Numbered from the stretch's first letter, positions 44,098 through 55,228 are shown. The stretch: DNA of 64,000 bases from Halomonas sp. 7T (GCF_025643255.1 NZ_CP087112.1:2728001-2792000), one strand, 5' to 3'. Program-made: numbers and translations. The notes: generated by a model not told the origin, from the letters alone.

Positions 44098-45468
44098 TTA
44101 CAAACTCGCGTTCACCACCATGCAATCCATGCCTTGGGCCTGCAGTGATTGGCAAGCTTGTCGTGCTCTCCCTTCATCTAATGCCACTACGCGGGCGCGA
44201 AATACGGGGGAATGCCCCCCCAGCGTATCAATGGCTACTCGGCCACCGACACTCTGAGGCAAACGCTGCGCTGCCTGCTGGGCTAACTGCTCAGCGCGAG
44301 AGGCCTGACTAAATGCACCCACTTGAATACCCCAAACACCACCAGGAGCGGAATTAGATACTGGAGAAGTAGCAGCCATCACCCGCTCTCGATCAATAAA
44401 CGCCTGTAACGGGTCTGGGTCTGCCACAACAGCAGGTTGTGAGGGCTGCTCTAACGAGCGAGCGAGCTGCTCTTCTACCGCGACTGCTGGCGTGCGAGCG
44501 GGGGATAACGTCGTTGTTACGCTGGCAAGCATAGGTTGGCTGGGCATGGTGGGCGGGGTGAGCGGCTGCCCCCTCTCTGGAAACGCCATAAACTCACGTG
44601 AAAAATTGGTATTAGCTAACCATGTGCGTTCGTCACGCAGCGCTGCACGGCTAAAGCTGCGATCTAGTAAATTGGCCATATGAGTATCCCGGGACGCGCC
44701 GGTAAACCCGCCCATCACAACGCCCACCAAACGCCGGTCATTATGCACCGCGGTTGTGGCAACGTTAAAACCTGAAGCACGAATAAAGCCCGTTTTAAGT
44801 CCATCGGCCCCCGGATAATTGCGCACTAATCGATTATGACTGGTATGACGCGTGCCGCGGTAAGTGAACTCTTGGAGGCCAAAATAGTGGTAATACTGAG
44901 GAAAATCCTGCATTACACGCACCGACAGTATCAGCATATCCCGCGCGGTAGTAATCTGCTGATCGTCCGGCAAACCCGAGGCATTTCGAAAGGTCGTCGA
45001 ATTCATGCCCAGTTCGCGAGCTTTGGCCGTCATTAAGTGACTAAACCGCTGCTCACTACCACCTAGGGCTTCGGCTACTACCACTGCTACATCGTTAGCT
45101 GAGCGTACCGCTAATGCGCGAATCGCGCTGTCGACAGGAATCGAACTACCTGCCGCCAACCAAAGCTTAGTAGCCGGCATCGCAGCCGCCTGGGCGGAAA
45201 CCGGTAAAGCCTGATTGAGGCTAAGCTCACCCTTTTCCAATGCTTCAAACGTCAGATAAAGCGTCATCATTTTGGTCAGCGAGGCAGGGTAGCGTCTTAG
45301 GTCGGCATTTTCCGCATACAGCACTTCACCATTTTCAAGATCCACCACAATGCCAGCGTAACGAGGATTGGCTTGCGCCTGCGTAAACGCCCCCAGCACC
45401 AGCAAAAAGAGTGTGAGCGGCACCCACCATAGCGCCACACCCCTTGCATACATTCCCATTGTGGCCAT
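44098..45468 (-). CDS. D-alanyl-D-alanine carboxypeptidase with SPOR domain
   Basis: A 456-residue low-molecular-weight penicillin-binding protein (S11). After a signal segment (VALWWVPLTLFLLVLGAF) come the active-site motifs SLTK (Ser63, Lys66), SAN (123-125) and KTG (225-227). After a Pro/Thr-rich linker, the C-terminus is a SPOR domain (WGIQVGAFSQASRAEQLAQQ), which binds denuded septal glycan. It should trim peptidoglycan stem peptides at the division site. The usual PBP5 C-terminal membrane anchor is replaced by SPOR. The second or third Met could also start it. Confidence 0.9.
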   Translation of the reverse strand: MATMGMYARGVALWWVPLTLFLLVLGAFTQAQANPRYAGIVVDLENGEVLYAENADLRRYPASLTKMMTLYLTFEALEKGELSLNQALPVSAQAAAMPATKLWLAAGSSIPVDSAIRALAVRSANDVAVVVAEALGGSEQRFSHLMTAKARELGMNSTTFRNASGLPDDQQITTARDMLILSVRVMQDFPQYYHYFGLQEFTYRGTRHTSHNRLVRNYPGADGLKTGFIRASGFNVATTAVHNDRRLVGVVMGGFTGASRDTHMANLLDRSFSRAALRDERTWLANTNFSREFMAFPERGQPLTPPTMPSQPMLASVTTTLSPARTPAVAVEEQLARSLEQPSQPAVVADPDPLQAFIDRERVMAATSPVSNSAPGGVWGIQVGAFSQASRAEQLAQQAAQRLPQSVGGRVAIDTLGGHSPVFRARVVALDEGRARQACQSLQAQGMDCMVVNASL

Positions 45469-45603
45469 ACATGCCCCTTGCTTATTAGACGTATGTGAAC
45501 ACTCAATAGCAGCTTAGTAATCAATAAAAACAGACTAGCACGATCGCCCCTTAAATTAACGCTTATAAAAAGAGTATATAGACTAACTATAAAACTGCAG
45601 GCA

Positions 45604-45634
45604 TAAAAAAACCGACCCAGATGGGTCGGTTTTC
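45604..45634 (-). terminator. Intrinsic terminator of the alpha operon
   Basis: On the minus strand ACCGACCC pairs with GGGTCGGT and continues into seven T, 27 bp after the rplQ stop. It closes the long ribosomal gene cluster. Confidence 0.92.
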
Positions 45635-45660
45635 ATTTTGCGTGAAAAAGAGTGCAGACG

Positions 45661-46047
45661 TTACTCTGCAGCGGCTTCTTCTTCAGCAATAGGACGATCA
45701 ACTAACTCAACGTATGCCATAGGCGCGTTGTCACCAGTGCGGAAACCGCACTTGAGAATACGGATGTAGCCACCCGGACGCTCGGCGTAACGCGGACCTA
45801 ACTCGTTAAACAGTTTACCGACGGCTTCTTTAGAGCGCGTACGGGAAAATGCTAAACGACGGTTAGCGACGCTATCCTGCTTAGCTAAGGTGATCAGCGG
45901 CTCGATAACGCGACGCAGTTCTTTAGCCTTAGGCAGGGTTGTCTTGATAACTTCATGTTCGACCAGCGAGACAGACATGTTCTTGAACATGGCCTGACGA
46001 TGCGAGCTGGTACGATTCAGATGACGACCACTCTTACGATGACGCAT
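45661..46047 (-). CDS. rplQ: 50S ribosomal protein bL17
   Basis: A 128-residue bL17, beginning [20 protein letters not shown], which lines the exit side of the large subunit. The C-terminus adds a Glu/Ala tail (EEEAAAE) after the conserved [14 protein letters not shown]. It is the last gene of the alpha operon, 39 bp after rpoA, and is followed by the operon terminator. Confidence 0.97.
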   Translation of the reverse strand: MRHRKSGRHLNRTSSHRQAMFKNMSVSLVEHEVIKTTLPKAKELRRVIEPLITLAKQDSVANRRLAFSRTRSKEAVGKLFNELGPRYAERPGGYIRILKCGFRTGDNAPMAYVELVDRPIAEEEAAAE

Positions 46048-46086
46048 GGTTGTAATTCCTTACCAAACTGGGACTCAAATCGACGC

Positions 46087-47082
46087 TTACGCGGAGGCTT
46101 TATCGTCCTTCAGGCTAGCGGGTGGCCAATTTTCCAACCGCATACCAAGGGACAGACCGCGCGCTGCCAATACATCTTTGATTTCATTCAAAGACTTTTT
46201 GCCGAGGTTCGGGGTCTTCAACAGCTCAACTTCTGTGCGCTGAATCAGATCACCGATGTAGTAAATATTCTCGGCTTTTAGGCAGTTAGCGCTGCGTACG
46301 GTCAACTCAAGATCGTCTACGGGGCGCAATAGGATCGGATCAACGTGATCCTCTTCCTCTTCGACTTCCTGCTCTTTATCAGCTTCCAGGTCGACGAAGG
46401 CGGCCAGCTGCTCTTGCAGAATGGTCGCACTGCGACGGATAGCCTCTTCCGGATCCAGGGTACCGTCCGTTTCCAAATCAATAATTAGCTTATCGAGATC
46501 GGTGCGCTGCTCAACGCGAGCGGCTTCAACCGAATAGGAAACGCGACGGACAGGGCTGAAGGTAGCATCCAGCTGCAGGCGGCCAATGGCACGCGTCTCT
46601 TCATCAGAGCCACGCGCGTCAGCCGGCTCGTAACCACGACCCAGCGCGACCTTAAGCTGAATTTTCAGCTCGGCACCTTCATTAACATGCGCAATGATGT
46701 GGTCCGGGTTGACGATTTCGACGCTATGATCAAGCGCAATGTCGCCAGCGGTGACGACGGCTGGGCCCTGCTTGTTCAGCGAGAGCACCGCCTCATCGCG
46801 GCTGTGCATCTTAATCGCAACATCTTTCAAGTTCAGGAGGATTTCGATGACATCTTCCTGCACCCCTTCGAGCGCACTGTACTCGTGCTCTACACCAGCA
46901 ATCTCAGCCTCTACCACGGCAGCGCCGGGCATGGATGATAGCAGAATGCGACGAAGTGCATTCCCCAGGGTGTGGCCAAAGCCGCGCTCGAACGGTTCGA
47001 GAACGATCTTGGCATGATGTGCGCTGATTTCTTCGACCTTGATGTCGCGAGGACGAAGAAACTCTGTCACTGAACGCTGCAT
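46087..47082 (-). CDS. rpoA: RNA polymerase alpha subunit
   Basis: A 331-residue alpha subunit. The N-terminal domain for dimerisation and assembly ([20 protein letters not shown]) and the C-terminal domain ([20 protein letters not shown], then [13 protein letters not shown]) are joined by an acidic linker ([14 protein letters not shown]), more acidic than in E. coli, as in halophiles. The C-terminal domain keeps the residues that bind UP elements and activators. Fourth gene of the alpha operon. Confidence 0.98.
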   Translation of the reverse strand: MQRSVTEFLRPRDIKVEEISAHHAKIVLEPFERGFGHTLGNALRRILLSSMPGAAVVEAEIAGVEHEYSALEGVQEDVIEILLNLKDVAIKMHSRDEAVLSLNKQGPAVVTAGDIALDHSVEIVNPDHIIAHVNEGAELKIQLKVALGRGYEPADARGSDEETRAIGRLQLDATFSPVRRVSYSVEAARVEQRTDLDKLIIDLETDGTLDPEEAIRRSATILQEQLAAFVDLEADKEQEVEEEEDHVDPILLRPVDDLELTVRSANCLKAENIYYIGDLIQRTEVELLKTPNLGKKSLNEIKDVLAARGLSLGMRLENWPPASLKDDKASA

Positions 47083-47210
47083 ATGAACACCTTTCTTCAG
47101 GCTGCCAAACGGATACTGAGTACTCTAAAGTATGATACTTAAGAGCATCTGGGCGGTTAGCATTGCTATCCCGCCCAGGCCTCAAGAAGCAGAAACTAAG
47201 ATCAAACTGC

Positions 47211-47831
47211 TTACTTGGAGTACAGCTCGACAATCAGGTTTTCGTTGATGTCGGCAGTCAGGTCACCGCGTTCAGGCAGAGCCTTGAAAGTGCCTTCCAT
47301 CTTCTTGGCGTCGAGTTCGATCCAAGCGATGTCGCCACGGTTGGCCGCAATGGTCAACGCGTTTTGAATGCGCGCTTGATTCTTCGCCTTTTCGCGGATA
47401 GACACAACGTCACCGGGCTTCACTTGGTAAGAAGCAACGTTAACAGTGCGGCCATTCACGGAAATCGCCTTGTGGCTGACCAGCTGACGTGCTTCAGAGC
47501 GCGTCGAGCCAAAGCCCATGCGGTAGACGACGTTATCCAGTCGGGATTCAAGCAGCTGCAACAATACCTCACCCGTCGCACCTTTCAGGCGAGCGGCTTC
47601 TTTGTAGTAGTTGCGGAACTGCTTTTCGAGTACGCCGTACATACGACGAACTTTCTGCTTCTCGCGAAGCTGCAAGCCGTAGTCTGAAAGACGCTGACGG
47701 CGCTGGCCGTGTACACCCGGGATCTGCTCGGATTTACACTTTTTCTCGAAGGGAGTCACACCACTCTTTAGAAAGAGGTCGGTGCCTTCGCGACGAGACA
47801 ATTTGCACTTCGGTCCAATATAACGAGCCAT
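47211..47831 (-). CDS. rpsD: 30S ribosomal protein uS4
   Basis: A 206-residue uS4, a primary 16S rRNA binder and, in enterobacteria, the translational repressor of the alpha operon. It has [20 protein letters not shown] and the S4 RNA-binding domain ([20 protein letters not shown]). No N-terminal zinc cysteines, so this is the zinc-free form. A 128-bp gap separates it from rpoA. Confidence 0.98.
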   Translation of the reverse strand: MARYIGPKCKLSRREGTDLFLKSGVTPFEKKCKSEQIPGVHGQRRQRLSDYGLQLREKQKVRRMYGVLEKQFRNYYKEAARLKGATGEVLLQLLESRLDNVVYRMGFGSTRSEARQLVSHKAISVNGRTVNVASYQVKPGDVVSIREKAKNQARIQNALTIAANRGDIAWIELDAKKMEGTFKALPERGDLTADINENLIVELYSK

Positions 47832-47843
47832 GAATCTGTCTCC

Positions 47844-48230
47844 TTAAACGCGGCGTTTCTTAGGCGGACGGCAGCCATTATGGGGAATGGGCGTCGCGTC
47901 TACGATGCTTTGCACGCGGAAGCCGGCGGCATTCAGAGCGCGCACGGCGGATTCACGGCCGGGACCGGGGCCCTTGACCAGCACGTCTACGTTTTTCACA
48001 CCATACTCGGCTGCAGCAGTTGCTGCACGTTCACTTGCCACTTGAGCAGCGAACGGGGTGCTCTTGCGAGAACCACGAAAACCCGAACCACCGGCAGTCG
48101 CCCAAGAAAGAGCGTTGCCCTGGCGGTCTGTGATCGTCACGATCGTGTTGTTAAAAGAGGCATGGATGTGCGCTACGGCGTCCACTACCTGCTTTTTAAC
48201 CTTTTTACGGTTACTACGCGGGTTAGCCAT
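47844..48230 (-). CDS. rpsK: 30S ribosomal protein uS11
   Basis: A 128-residue uS11 of the platform, near the mRNA exit. It begins [20 protein letters not shown] and ends with the conserved [15 protein letters not shown]. It lies 12 bp upstream of rpsD in the operon direction and 52 bp after rpsM. Confidence 0.98.
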   Translation of the reverse strand: MANPRSNRKKVKKQVVDAVAHIHASFNNTIVTITDRQGNALSWATAGGSGFRGSRKSTPFAAQVASERAATAAAEYGVKNVDVLVKGPGPGRESAVRALNAAGFRVQSIVDATPIPHNGCRPPKKRRV

Positions 48231-48282
48231 GTTGATGTCTATTCCTGTCTTAACGTCAGCTCTCTATTAAAGAGCCTGCGTG

Positions 48283-48639
48283 TTATTTGCGGATCGGCTT
48301 ACGCGGGCCCTTACGGGTACGCGCGTTAGTCTTGGTCCGCTGACCACGCAGCGGAAGACTACGACGATGACGCAGACCACGGTAGCAGCCTAAGTCCATG
48401 AGACGCTTAATGTTCAGCGTAACATCACGACGAAGGTCGCCTTCTACGGTGTACTTACCAACTTCAGAACGCAGGGTATCCAGCTCTTCGCTAGACAGCT
48501 CCTGGATCTTGGTAGTAGGCGCGATACCAGCGGCGGCACAAAGGTGCTGCGCGCGAGTACGGCCAATCCCGAAGATATAGGTCAGCGAGATCGCCGCATG
48601 CTTGTTGTCCGGGATATTGACGCCTGCAATACGGGCCAT
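48283..48639 (-). CDS. rpsM: 30S ribosomal protein uS13
   Basis: A 118-residue uS13 of the 30S head, which bridges to the 50S and contacts the P-site tRNA. It begins [20 protein letters not shown] and ends with the basic tail [18 protein letters not shown]. First gene of the alpha operon; a prominent inverted repeat lies in the leader just upstream. Confidence 0.98.
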   Translation of the reverse strand: MARIAGVNIPDNKHAAISLTYIFGIGRTRAQHLCAAAGIAPTTKIQELSSEELDTLRSEVGKYTVEGDLRRDVTLNIKRLMDLGCYRGLRHRRSLPLRGQRTKTNARTRKGPRKPIRK

Positions 48640-48697
48640 CAGCTTACTCCGAAATTTGAGCGGCTTGCTCGTTTATTCATCTACAAAAGGCGCAATA

Positions 48698-48734
48698 GCA
48701 TACCCCTTTATGAACCTATTGGCAAGGGGTATGC
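48698..48734 (-). promoter_or_regulatory. Inverted repeat in the rpsM leader
   Basis: GCATACCCCTT and AAGGGGTATGC (11 bp each) flank a 15-base loop between rpmJ and rpsM. The place corresponds to the alpha-operon leader, where S4 binds in enterobacteria. It has no T-run and is not an obvious terminator. Confidence 0.6.
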
Positions 48735-48760
48735 TTACGCCCGCTTAAAACAACCCAGGA

Positions 48761-48874
48761 TTAACCCTGGCGCTGCTTGTGCCGCGGTTCGATGCAAATA
48801 ACGCGAACAGCGCCATTGCGACGAATGATCTTACAGTTACGGCACATCTTCTTTACGGAAGCTCGAACTTTCAT
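48761..48874 (-). CDS. rpmJ: 50S ribosomal protein bL36
   Basis: A 37-residue bL36, [20 protein letters not shown] followed by [17 protein letters not shown]. The C-x2-C, C and H ligands make it the zinc-binding form, which zinc-starved bacteria often replace by a zinc-free paralogue. It is too short to be listed by length-based gene callers. Last gene of the spc operon, after secY. Confidence 0.97.
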   Translation of the reverse strand: MKVRASVKKMCRNCKIIRRNGAVRVICIEPRHKQRQG

Positions 48875-48925
48875 CGTTCTTTCTCCAAAAACGGCTCGCG
48901 GCACGCCAATCAGTAAGGCGACGCC

Positions 48926-50257
48926 TTAGCGCATTATGCCGCCGCTACCGTAGCCTTTCAGGTTGGACTTCTTCATCACCGAGTCATATTGATGCGACAT
49001 GAGATGCGACTGCACCTGAGCCATGAAGTCCATGATGACCACAACTACAATCAGTAACGATGTTCCGCCAAAGAAAAATGGCACGTTCCACGCTACGATC
49101 AAGAACTGAGGCATCAAGGAAACCGCAGTGATATACAAGGCACCGAACAAAGTAAGACGGGTCATTACTTTATCGATATAGCGAGCGGTCTGCTCGCCGG
49201 GGCGAATGCCCGGCAGGAAGGCGCCTGACTTTTTAAGATTGTCAGCCACATCCTTAGGGTTGAAGACCAGCGCTGTGTAAAAGAAGCAGAAGAATACCAC
49301 TGCCGCCGCGAAAAGCAAGATGTAAAGCGGTTGGCCAGGGCCTAACGCTTGTGATGCACGCTGCAACCACTCCATCCCTTCACCAGCACCCACCCACTGA
49401 CCGATCGACGCCGGGAAGAGCAGAATACTGGAAGCAAAAATTGCCGGAATAACGCCGGCCATATTCACCTTCAGGGGCAGGTAGCTACTTTGGCCTGCAT
49501 ACATCTTATTGCCCACCTGACGCCGTGGGTAATTCACTTTCAAGCGGCGTTGGCCGCGCTCAATGAATACCACAAACGCTACGGTCGCAATACCTAGCAC
49601 TGACAGCGCTAACAGCGGGAGAACATTCCAGGCCCCTTCATTGCGAGCAAGCTCAAACGCTTGCCCCACGGCACTGGGCAGCCCAGCGACGATCCCCGCG
49701 AAGATCAGCAGCGAAATACCGTTGCCGATGCCCTTCTCAGTGATCTGCTCACCTAGCCACATCATAAACACTGCGCCCGACACAAACGTGACGATAGCGG
49801 TGAAATAGAAGCTGAAGTCAGCGCTGTACGCGATGCCTTGGCTAGCCAGGCCGACGGACATGCCGGTAGCCTGGACAAATGCCAGTATCACCGTGCCGTA
49901 GCGGGTGTACTGGCTGATCTTGCGGCGGCCAGCCTCACCCTCTTTCTTGAGCTGTTCAAGATGAGGGGAGACCGCAGTCATGAGCTGCATGATAATCGAC
50001 GCCGAAATATAAGGCATAATGCCCAAGGCGAGGACGCTCATGCGCTCCAGGGCGCCACCCGAGAACATGTTAAACATGCCCAGGATGGTGCCCTGTTGCT
50101 CCCTAAACAAGGCAGCAAGCTGGTCAGGATTGATACCGGGAACGGGAATGTGGGCACCAATACGGTACACCACGATGGCGAGGAGCACGAAGCGCAAACG
50201 CGCCCACAGTTCACTCAGACCGCTGCCCATCGCCGGCATATTTCCTGACTTGGCCAT
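48926..50257 (-). CDS. secY: Preprotein translocase subunit SecY
   Basis: A 443-residue, ten-helix core of the Sec channel. Family signatures: [20 protein letters not shown] in the first part, [20 protein letters not shown] and the cytoplasmic loop around [20 protein letters not shown] that contacts SecA and ribosomes. Its start immediately follows the rplO stop with no gap, so the two are translationally coupled. Confidence 0.98.
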   Translation of the reverse strand: MAKSGNMPAMGSGLSELWARLRFVLLAIVVYRIGAHIPVPGINPDQLAALFREQQGTILGMFNMFSGGALERMSVLALGIMPYISASIIMQLMTAVSPHLEQLKKEGEAGRRKISQYTRYGTVILAFVQATGMSVGLASQGIAYSADFSFYFTAIVTFVSGAVFMMWLGEQITEKGIGNGISLLIFAGIVAGLPSAVGQAFELARNEGAWNVLPLLALSVLGIATVAFVVFIERGQRRLKVNYPRRQVGNKMYAGQSSYLPLKVNMAGVIPAIFASSILLFPASIGQWVGAGEGMEWLQRASQALGPGQPLYILLFAAAVVFFCFFYTALVFNPKDVADNLKKSGAFLPGIRPGEQTARYIDKVMTRLTLFGALYITAVSLMPQFLIVAWNVPFFFGGTSLLIVVVVIMDFMAQVQSHLMSHQYDSVMKKSNLKGYGSGGIMR

Positions 50258-50692
50258 TTAGTCCTCTACCTTGCCGCCGGCGGCTTCGATCGCTTCACGG
50301 GCACCTTTGGTGACCTTGATTCCACGAACGGTAACCGCCTTTTTCAGTTCGCCGGAAAGGATGATCTTCGCATGCAGCGTTGCATCCTTTAGCACGTTGG
50401 CTTGCTTTAACGTTTCCATAGTGACTTCGTCACCGGCAACTTTAGCAAGTTCAGCCAGGCGTACTTCTTCAGATACCATTGACTTAGCGGACGTAAAACC
50501 GAACTTCGGCAAACGGCGCTGCAACGGCATCTGACCACCTTCGAAACCAGGCTTGACGCTACCGCCACTGCGTGATTTCTGACCTTTGTGGCCACGGCCG
50601 CCAGTCTTACCAAGACCGGAACCGATACCACGACCAACGCGCTTCTCAGCGTGTTTGGAGCCCGGTGCCGGACTCAGGGTATTGAGTTTCAT
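50258..50692 (-). CDS. rplO: 50S ribosomal protein uL15
   Basis: A 144-residue uL15. It begins [20 protein letters not shown], followed by the Gly/Arg-rich extension ([17 protein letters not shown]) that threads into 23S rRNA, and a globular C-terminal domain. Located between rpmD and secY, as in all gammaproteobacterial spc operons. Confidence 0.98.
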   Translation of the reverse strand: MKLNTLSPAPGSKHAEKRVGRGIGSGLGKTGGRGHKGQKSRSGGSVKPGFEGGQMPLQRRLPKFGFTSAKSMVSEEVRLAELAKVAGDEVTMETLKQANVLKDATLHAKIILSGELKKAVTVRGIKVTKGAREAIEAAGGKVED

Positions 50693-50695
50693 GGA

Positions 50696-50878
50696 TTACT
50701 CTCCCTCAACGCGCACAAGGTAGTTAACCTTGTGAATCATGCCGCGTACGGCAGGGGTGTCTTCCAGTTCAACCGAGTGACCGATGCGACGCAGACCCAG
50801 GCCCTTCATAGTAGCCTTGTGCTTGGGTAAAACGCCGATGGTGCTGCGGATCTGGGTAACCTTGATCGTTGCTGCCAT
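50696..50878 (-). CDS. rpmD: 50S ribosomal protein uL30
   Basis: A 60-residue uL30 with the full family pattern: [20 protein letters not shown], then [20 protein letters not shown] and [13 protein letters not shown]. It lies three bases from rplO and six bases from rpsE. Confidence 0.97.
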   Translation of the reverse strand: MAATIKVTQIRSTIGVLPKHKATMKGLGLRRIGHSVELEDTPAVRGMIHKVNYLVRVEGE

Positions 50879-50884
50879 GGTGCC

Positions 50885-51385
50885 TTACCCCGTGATCGCT
50901 TCGACAGACAGACCGCGCTTAGCGGCGATGTCTTCCGGTGCTTGCATGGCGGAGAGACCTTTAACAGTCGCTCGTACCACGTTAACCGGGTTGGTGGAAC
51001 CGTAGCACTTGGCCAGTACATCGTGGACGCCAGCAAGCTCTAATACAGAGCGCATAGCACCACCAGCGATGATTCCGGTACCTTCAGAAGCCGGCTGCAT
51101 GTAAACCTTAGAAGCACCGTGACGGGCTTTCACCGGATACTGCAGCGTGTGGCCAGCAAGGTTAACCTTGACCATGTTGCGACGAGCTTGATCCATCGCT
51201 TTCTGAATCGCGACCGGCACTTCACGCGCCTTGCCACGACCAAAACCGACACGACCTTTACCATCACCAACGACGGTCAGCGCGGTGAAGCCGAAAATAC
51301 GACCACCTTTGACCACCTTGGCGACGCGGTTGACCTGCACTAACTTCTCTTGCAGATCACCGCTTTGCTGTTCGTTCTTCGCCAT
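50885..51385 (-). CDS. rpsE: 30S ribosomal protein uS5
   Basis: A 166-residue uS5, important for decoding accuracy. The N-terminal double-stranded-RNA-type domain has [20 protein letters not shown]; the C-terminal domain has [20 protein letters not shown]. The region where spectinomycin-resistance changes occur looks wild type. Confidence 0.98.
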   Translation of the reverse strand: MAKNEQQSGDLQEKLVQVNRVAKVVKGGRIFGFTALTVVGDGKGRVGFGRGKAREVPVAIQKAMDQARRNMVKVNLAGHTLQYPVKARHGASKVYMQPASEGTGIIAGGAMRSVLELAGVHDVLAKCYGSTNPVNVVRATVKGLSAMQAPEDIAAKRGLSVEAITG

Positions 51386-51396
51386 CGTAAAACCCT

Positions 51397-51747
51397 TTAG
51401 AATTCCAGGCCGCCTTCACGAGCGGCGTCGGCCAGAGCCTTAACGCGACCGTGATACTTAAAGCCAGCACGATCGAAGGCCACCTGGGTGATGCCTGCTT
51501 CTTTAGCGCGTTCGGCAATCAGTGCACCGACCTTAGAGGCCGCGTCTGAATTACCGGTCGCACCCTCACGCAGTGCTTTGTCCAGCGTAGATGCGCTGGC
51601 CAACACTTTGCCACCATCCGGCGAGATAATCTGCGCATAGATGTGACGCGGGGTACGGTTGACGCACAGGCGATACACGCCCAGCTCGCGGATCTTGGCG
51701 CGAGCGCGGCGGGCACGACGGAGACGAGATTCTTTCTTCGCGTTCAT
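51397..51747 (-). CDS. rplR: 50S ribosomal protein uL18
   Basis: A 116-residue uL18 that binds 5S rRNA, along with uL5. The basic start [20 protein letters not shown] is followed by [20 protein letters not shown] and ends [13 protein letters not shown]. It lies 11 bp from rpsE. Confidence 0.98.
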   Translation of the reverse strand: MNAKKESRLRRARRARAKIRELGVYRLCVNRTPRHIYAQIISPDGGKVLASASTLDKALREGATGNSDAASKVGALIAERAKEAGITQVAFDRAGFKYHGRVKALADAAREGGLEF

Positions 51748-51756
51748 AACCCTGCC

Positions 51757-52287
51757 TTACTTCTTCTTGGCTTCTTTGCGACGCACCTGCTCGTCGGCGT
51801 ACCGTACACCTTTGCCTTTATACGGCTCTGGCGGACGGAAGGCGCGGATTTCCGCGGCGCACTGGCCGAGCATCTGCTTGTCCGCGCTTTTCAGCACGAT
51901 CACGGTGTTTTTCGGCGTTTCCGCTGAGACACCCTTAGGCAGTTCATAGTCGACCGGGTGCGAGAAGCCCAGTGAAAGATTGAGCGTCTGGCCCTTAGCT
52001 TGGGCACGATAACCGACGCCTACAATTTCGAGAGTTTTTGTGAAACCCTCGGATACGCCCGTAACCAGGTTCTGAACCAAGGCGCGGGTAGTACCGGCCA
52101 TTGCCCAGCTCTTGGCAGACTCACTTGGGGCGAAGGTCAGCTGGCCATCTTCTTGGCCAATCACCACGTCTTGGTGAATGGCGAGAGACAGCGTGCCTTG
52201 GCCGCCTTTGGCGGTCAGCTGACCAGCGTCGATTTTGATCTCGACACCGGCAGGCACTTTAACCGGATATTTCGCTATGCGGGACAT
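51757..52287 (-). CDS. rplF: 50S ribosomal protein uL6
   Basis: A 176-residue uL6 near the factor-binding site, with two repeats of one fold. It starts [20 protein letters not shown] and ends with the conserved [19 protein letters not shown]. Nine bases separate it from rplR. Confidence 0.98.
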   Translation of the reverse strand: MSRIAKYPVKVPAGVEIKIDAGQLTAKGGQGTLSLAIHQDVVIGQEDGQLTFAPSESAKSWAMAGTTRALVQNLVTGVSEGFTKTLEIVGVGYRAQAKGQTLNLSLGFSHPVDYELPKGVSAETPKNTVIVLKSADKQMLGQCAAEIRAFRPPEPYKGKGVRYADEQVRRKEAKKK

Positions 52288-52296
52288 TCCAGCCTC

Positions 52297-52689
52297 CTAG
52301 AATACGGTGCAGATGACTTCGCCACCGACGCCTGCTTGGCGCGCGGCACGATCGGTCATGACACCATTAGAGGTGGTGACAATCGCGATACCCAGACCAT
52401 CGGCGACCTTAGGCAGGTTGTCCTTGCCCTTGTACTGGCGCAGAGACGGCTTGGAAACCCGCTGAATGTGCTCAATTACCGGCTTACCCTCAAAGTACTT
52501 GAGCGTAATGGTGAGCTCGGGCTTAACGCCTTCAGCCACCGAAAAGTCGGCAATGTAGCCTTCTTGCTTTAGCACTCGGGCCACTTCAACTTTCAGCTTG
52601 GAGGACGGCATGGTAGCCGTCTCCTTGGTGGCCATCTGCGCATTGCGGATACGGGTAAACATATCCGCCAGAGTGTCTTGCATGCTCAT
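52297..52689 (-). CDS. rpsH: 30S ribosomal protein uS8
   Basis: A 130-residue uS8, a primary 16S binder that also represses the spc operon in E. coli. It begins [20 protein letters not shown]; the alternative start two residues in gives the E. coli-like length. C-terminal RNA-binding part: [20 protein letters not shown]. Confidence 0.98.
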   Translation of the reverse strand: MSMQDTLADMFTRIRNAQMATKETATMPSSKLKVEVARVLKQEGYIADFSVAEGVKPELTITLKYFEGKPVIEHIQRVSKPSLRQYKGKDNLPKVADGLGIAIVTTSNGVMTDRAARQAGVGGEVICTVF

Positions 52690-52721
52690 TTAATGTGCGC
52701 TCCTGATGATTCTACGTGGCG

Positions 52722-53027
52722 TTACCAGCTGGACTTTTTCAGACCAGGGACGTCGCCACGCATGGCGGCTTCACGCAGCTTGTTACGGCCGAGGCCGAAC
52801 TTGTTGTAAAAACCGTGCGGACGGCCAGTCACGCGGCAGCGGTTACGCTGACGCACCGGGCTTGAGTCGCGCGGCAGTTGCTGCAGCTTCAGCGTCGCCT
52901 CGAAACGATCTTCTTCAGAAGCGTTCACGTCCGAGATGATTTTCTTGAGCTCTGCGCGCTTAGCCGCATACTTCTCGACTAGCTGAGTACGCTTGAGCTC
53001 ACGCTCTACCATACTTTTCTTAGCCAT
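52722..53027 (-). CDS. rpsN: 30S ribosomal protein uS14 (zinc-independent form)
   Basis: A 101-residue uS14 in the long form without the C-x2-C zinc ribbon. It has [20 protein letters not shown] and the conserved [20 protein letters not shown]. It lies between rplE and rpsH. Confidence 0.98.
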   Translation of the reverse strand: MAKKSMVERELKRTQLVEKYAAKRAELKKIISDVNASEEDRFEATLKLQQLPRDSSPVRQRNRCRVTGRPHGFYNKFGLGRNKLREAAMRGDVPGLKKSSW

Positions 53028-53037
53028 GATCCAACCC

Positions 53038-53577
53038 TTATTTCTTGAACGGGAAGTTCAGCGCTGCTAGCAGCGCACGACCTTCCTCGTCGGTGTTGGC
53101 GGTAGTAGTGATAGTGACGTCCAGCCCCCGAACGCGATCGATTTTATCATACTCGATCTCCGGGAAGATGATCTGCTCACGCACACCCATAGAGTAATTG
53201 CCGCGACCGTCAAAGGACTTCGGGTTGAGACCACGGAAGTCACGCACGCGGGGAATTGCGATGTAAACCAAGCGGTCTAGGAAGTCCCACATACGCTCAG
53301 CGCGCAGCGTTACTTTAATACCGATCGGCCAACCTTCGCGCACCTTGAAGCCCGCGATGGACTTGCGTGCCTTGGTCACCAGCGGCTTTTGACCGGAGAG
53401 TTTCTCCATGTCGCCGATGGCATTGTCGATCAGTTTTTTATCGCTGACCGCTTCGCCGATACCCATGTTCAGAGTCACTTTCGTGATCCGGGGTACCTGC
53501 ATTACGTTGGCGTAGCTGAACTGCTCTTTGAGCTGAGCTACAACCTCGTTTTGATAACGTTCTTTCAAGTTCGCCAT
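53038..53577 (-). CDS. rplE: 50S ribosomal protein uL5
   Basis: A 179-residue uL5 that contacts 5S rRNA and the P-site tRNA. It has [20 protein letters not shown] and the loop [20 protein letters not shown]. Its start lies 18 bp downstream of the rplX stop. Confidence 0.98.
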   Translation of the reverse strand: MANLKERYQNEVVAQLKEQFSYANVMQVPRITKVTLNMGIGEAVSDKKLIDNAIGDMEKLSGQKPLVTKARKSIAGFKVREGWPIGIKVTLRAERMWDFLDRLVYIAIPRVRDFRGLNPKSFDGRGNYSMGVREQIIFPEIEYDKIDRVRGLDVTITTTANTDEEGRALLAALNFPFKK

Positions 53578-53595
53578 TGTGCTACCCGACTCGCG

Positions 53596-53910
53596 TTAGG
53601 CGTCGATCTGCGTCTGCGTCGACTTGTAGATACGTACCTTGGTACCGTCTTCCTTAACTTGGAAGCCGACGCGATCCGCCTTACCGGTCTCCGAATTGAA
53701 GATCGCTACGTTGGACGCGTGAATCGGAGCCTCACGCTCGACGATACCGCCCTGATTACCCGCCATGGGATTCGGCTTGGTGTGACGCTTAATCATGTTC
53801 ACACCGGACACCAAGAAACGGTTTTCTAATACCCGCTTAACGGTGCCACGCTTGCCTTTATCCTTCCCGGCGATGACGATGACTTCATCGTCACGTTTGA
53901 TCTTTTGCAT
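53596..53910 (-). CDS. rplX: 50S ribosomal protein uL24
   Basis: A 104-residue uL24 with the KOW motif ([20 protein letters not shown]), one of the earliest proteins in 50S assembly. It lies 14 bp after rplN. Confidence 0.98.
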   Translation of the reverse strand: MQKIKRDDEVIVIAGKDKGKRGTVKRVLENRFLVSGVNMIKRHTKPNPMAGNQGGIVEREAPIHASNVAIFNSETGKADRVGFQVKEDGTKVRIYKSTQTQIDA

Positions 53911-53924
53911 ATCCGCCTCGCTCC

Positions 53925-54296
53925 TTACAGCACTTCAGGCGCTAGGGAAATGATCTTCATAAACTTCTCGTTACGAAGTTCACGAGTAACCGGCCCGAAG
54001 ATACGCGTGCCGATCGGCTGTTCGTTGGTATTATTCAACAAAACTGCCGCATTTCCATCGAAACGGATCAGCGAACCGTCACTACGACGGACGCCACTAC
54101 GGGTCCGAACGACAACCGCTTTCAGCACTTGGCCTTTTTTGACCTTACCGCGCGGAATCGCTTCTTTCACCGTTACTTTAATGACATCACCAACGCGGGC
54201 GTAGCGACGGTGTGAACCGCCTAGCACCTTGATGCATTGCACCCGGCGCGCTCCGCTGTTGTCGGCGACATCCAGCATTGTCTGAGTCTGAATCAT
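53925..54296 (-). CDS. rplN: 50S ribosomal protein uL14
   Basis: A 123-residue uL14, first gene of the spc operon, nearly identical in pattern to E. coli: [20 protein letters not shown] at the start and [20 protein letters not shown] near the end. A 50-bp gap separates it from rpsQ, the end of the S10 operon. Confidence 0.98.
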   Translation of the reverse strand: MIQTQTMLDVADNSGARRVQCIKVLGGSHRRYARVGDVIKVTVKEAIPRGKVKKGQVLKAVVVRTRSGVRRSDGSLIRFDGNAAVLLNNTNEQPIGTRIFGPVTRELRNEKFMKIISLAPEVL

Positions 54297-54346
54297 CGGT
54301 TTTCTCCAAACCTAATCTGACTGCACTGGTTGGACAGACCTAGGGA

Positions 54347-54607
54347 TTAACCCTTGGCCTGCTCGACCACCTCGACCAGCGTCCAGGCTTTCTTCTTGGA
54401 AAGCGGACGGCACTCCTGAATGGAAACCGTATCGCCTGCCTTAGCCTGGTTCGCCTCATCATGGGCGTGCAGCTTGGTGGAGCGCTTAACGTATTTTCCG
54501 TAGATCGGGTGACGCTCACGGCGCTCGATCATAACGACGATGGATTTATCCATCTTGTCGCTCACCACCTTGCCGGTGAGCGTACGTGCTTTCTTTTCTT
54601 CGGCCAT
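54347..54607 (-). CDS. rpsQ: 30S ribosomal protein uS17
   Basis: An 86-residue uS17. The ATG at 54607 ([20 protein letters not shown]) is chosen over a GTG three codons upstream, which would overlap rpmC. OB-fold features: [19 protein letters not shown]. Last gene of the S10 operon. Confidence 0.97.
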   Translation of the reverse strand: MAEEKKARTLTGKVVSDKMDKSIVVMIERRERHPIYGKYVKRSTKLHAHDEANQAKAGDTVSIQECRPLSKKKAWTLVEVVEQAKG

Positions 54608-54608
54608 C

Positions 54609-54800
54609 TCAATCACCTGCCTTCTCGTTGAGCATAGTCTTCACGCGGGCGATATCCCGACGGACCTGCTTGAGCAGATGAGTCTGGCTCAGTTGGCCAG
54701 TGGCCTTCTGCATGCGCAGGTTGAACTGCTCGCGGAGGAGCTCGAGGAGCTGCTCTTGGAGCTCTCCTGCGGACTTTTCACGAATTTCCTGGGCTTTCAT
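54609..54800 (-). CDS. rpmC: 50S ribosomal protein uL29
   Basis: A 63-residue, two-helix uL29 at the tunnel exit. It begins [20 protein letters not shown]; the ATG at 54800 overlaps the last base of the rplP stop, and a GTG one codon upstream is less likely. It lies one base from the rpsQ start. Confidence 0.97.
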   Translation of the reverse strand: MKAQEIREKSAGELQEQLLELLREQFNLRMQKATGQLSQTHLLKQVRRDIARVKTMLNEKAGD

Positions 54801-55213
54801 CACATCACCGTCCGTTTTGCAAAGGTGGTGGACAGGGGCATCTTTTGGGCGGCCAGCTCAAATGCTTCACGGGCCAGCTCTTCGGATACACCTTCAATTT
54901 CATACAGGACCCGACCCGGTTGGATCTGGGCTACCCAGTACTCAACAGAACCTTTACCTTTACCCATACGAACTTCGAGCGGTTTTTTGGAAATCGGCTT
55001 ATCAGGGAAGACGCGGATCCAAATCTTACCGCCACGCTTAACGTGACGTGTGATCGCACGACGGCCGGCTTCGATCTGGCGCGCAGTGATGCGGCCACGA
55101 CCGGTTGCTTTGAGACCGTACTCCCCGAAGCTGATCTTGCTTCCGCGATGTGCTAAGCCACGGTTGCGGCCTTTCATCATCTTACGGAATTTCATACGCT
55201 TGGGCTGTAACAT
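54800..55213 (-). CDS. rplP: 50S ribosomal protein uL16
   Basis: A 137-residue uL16 near the A-site and peptidyl transferase centre. It has [20 protein letters not shown], the loop [20 protein letters not shown] and [20 protein letters not shown]. It lies 15 bp after rpsC. Confidence 0.98.
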   Translation of the reverse strand: MLQPKRMKFRKMMKGRNRGLAHRGSKISFGEYGLKATGRGRITARQIEAGRRAITRHVKRGGKIWIRVFPDKPISKKPLEVRMGKGKGSVEYWVAQIQPGRVLYEIEGVSEELAREAFELAAQKMPLSTTFAKRTVM

Positions 55214-55228
55214 CGACTCGCTCTCCCC

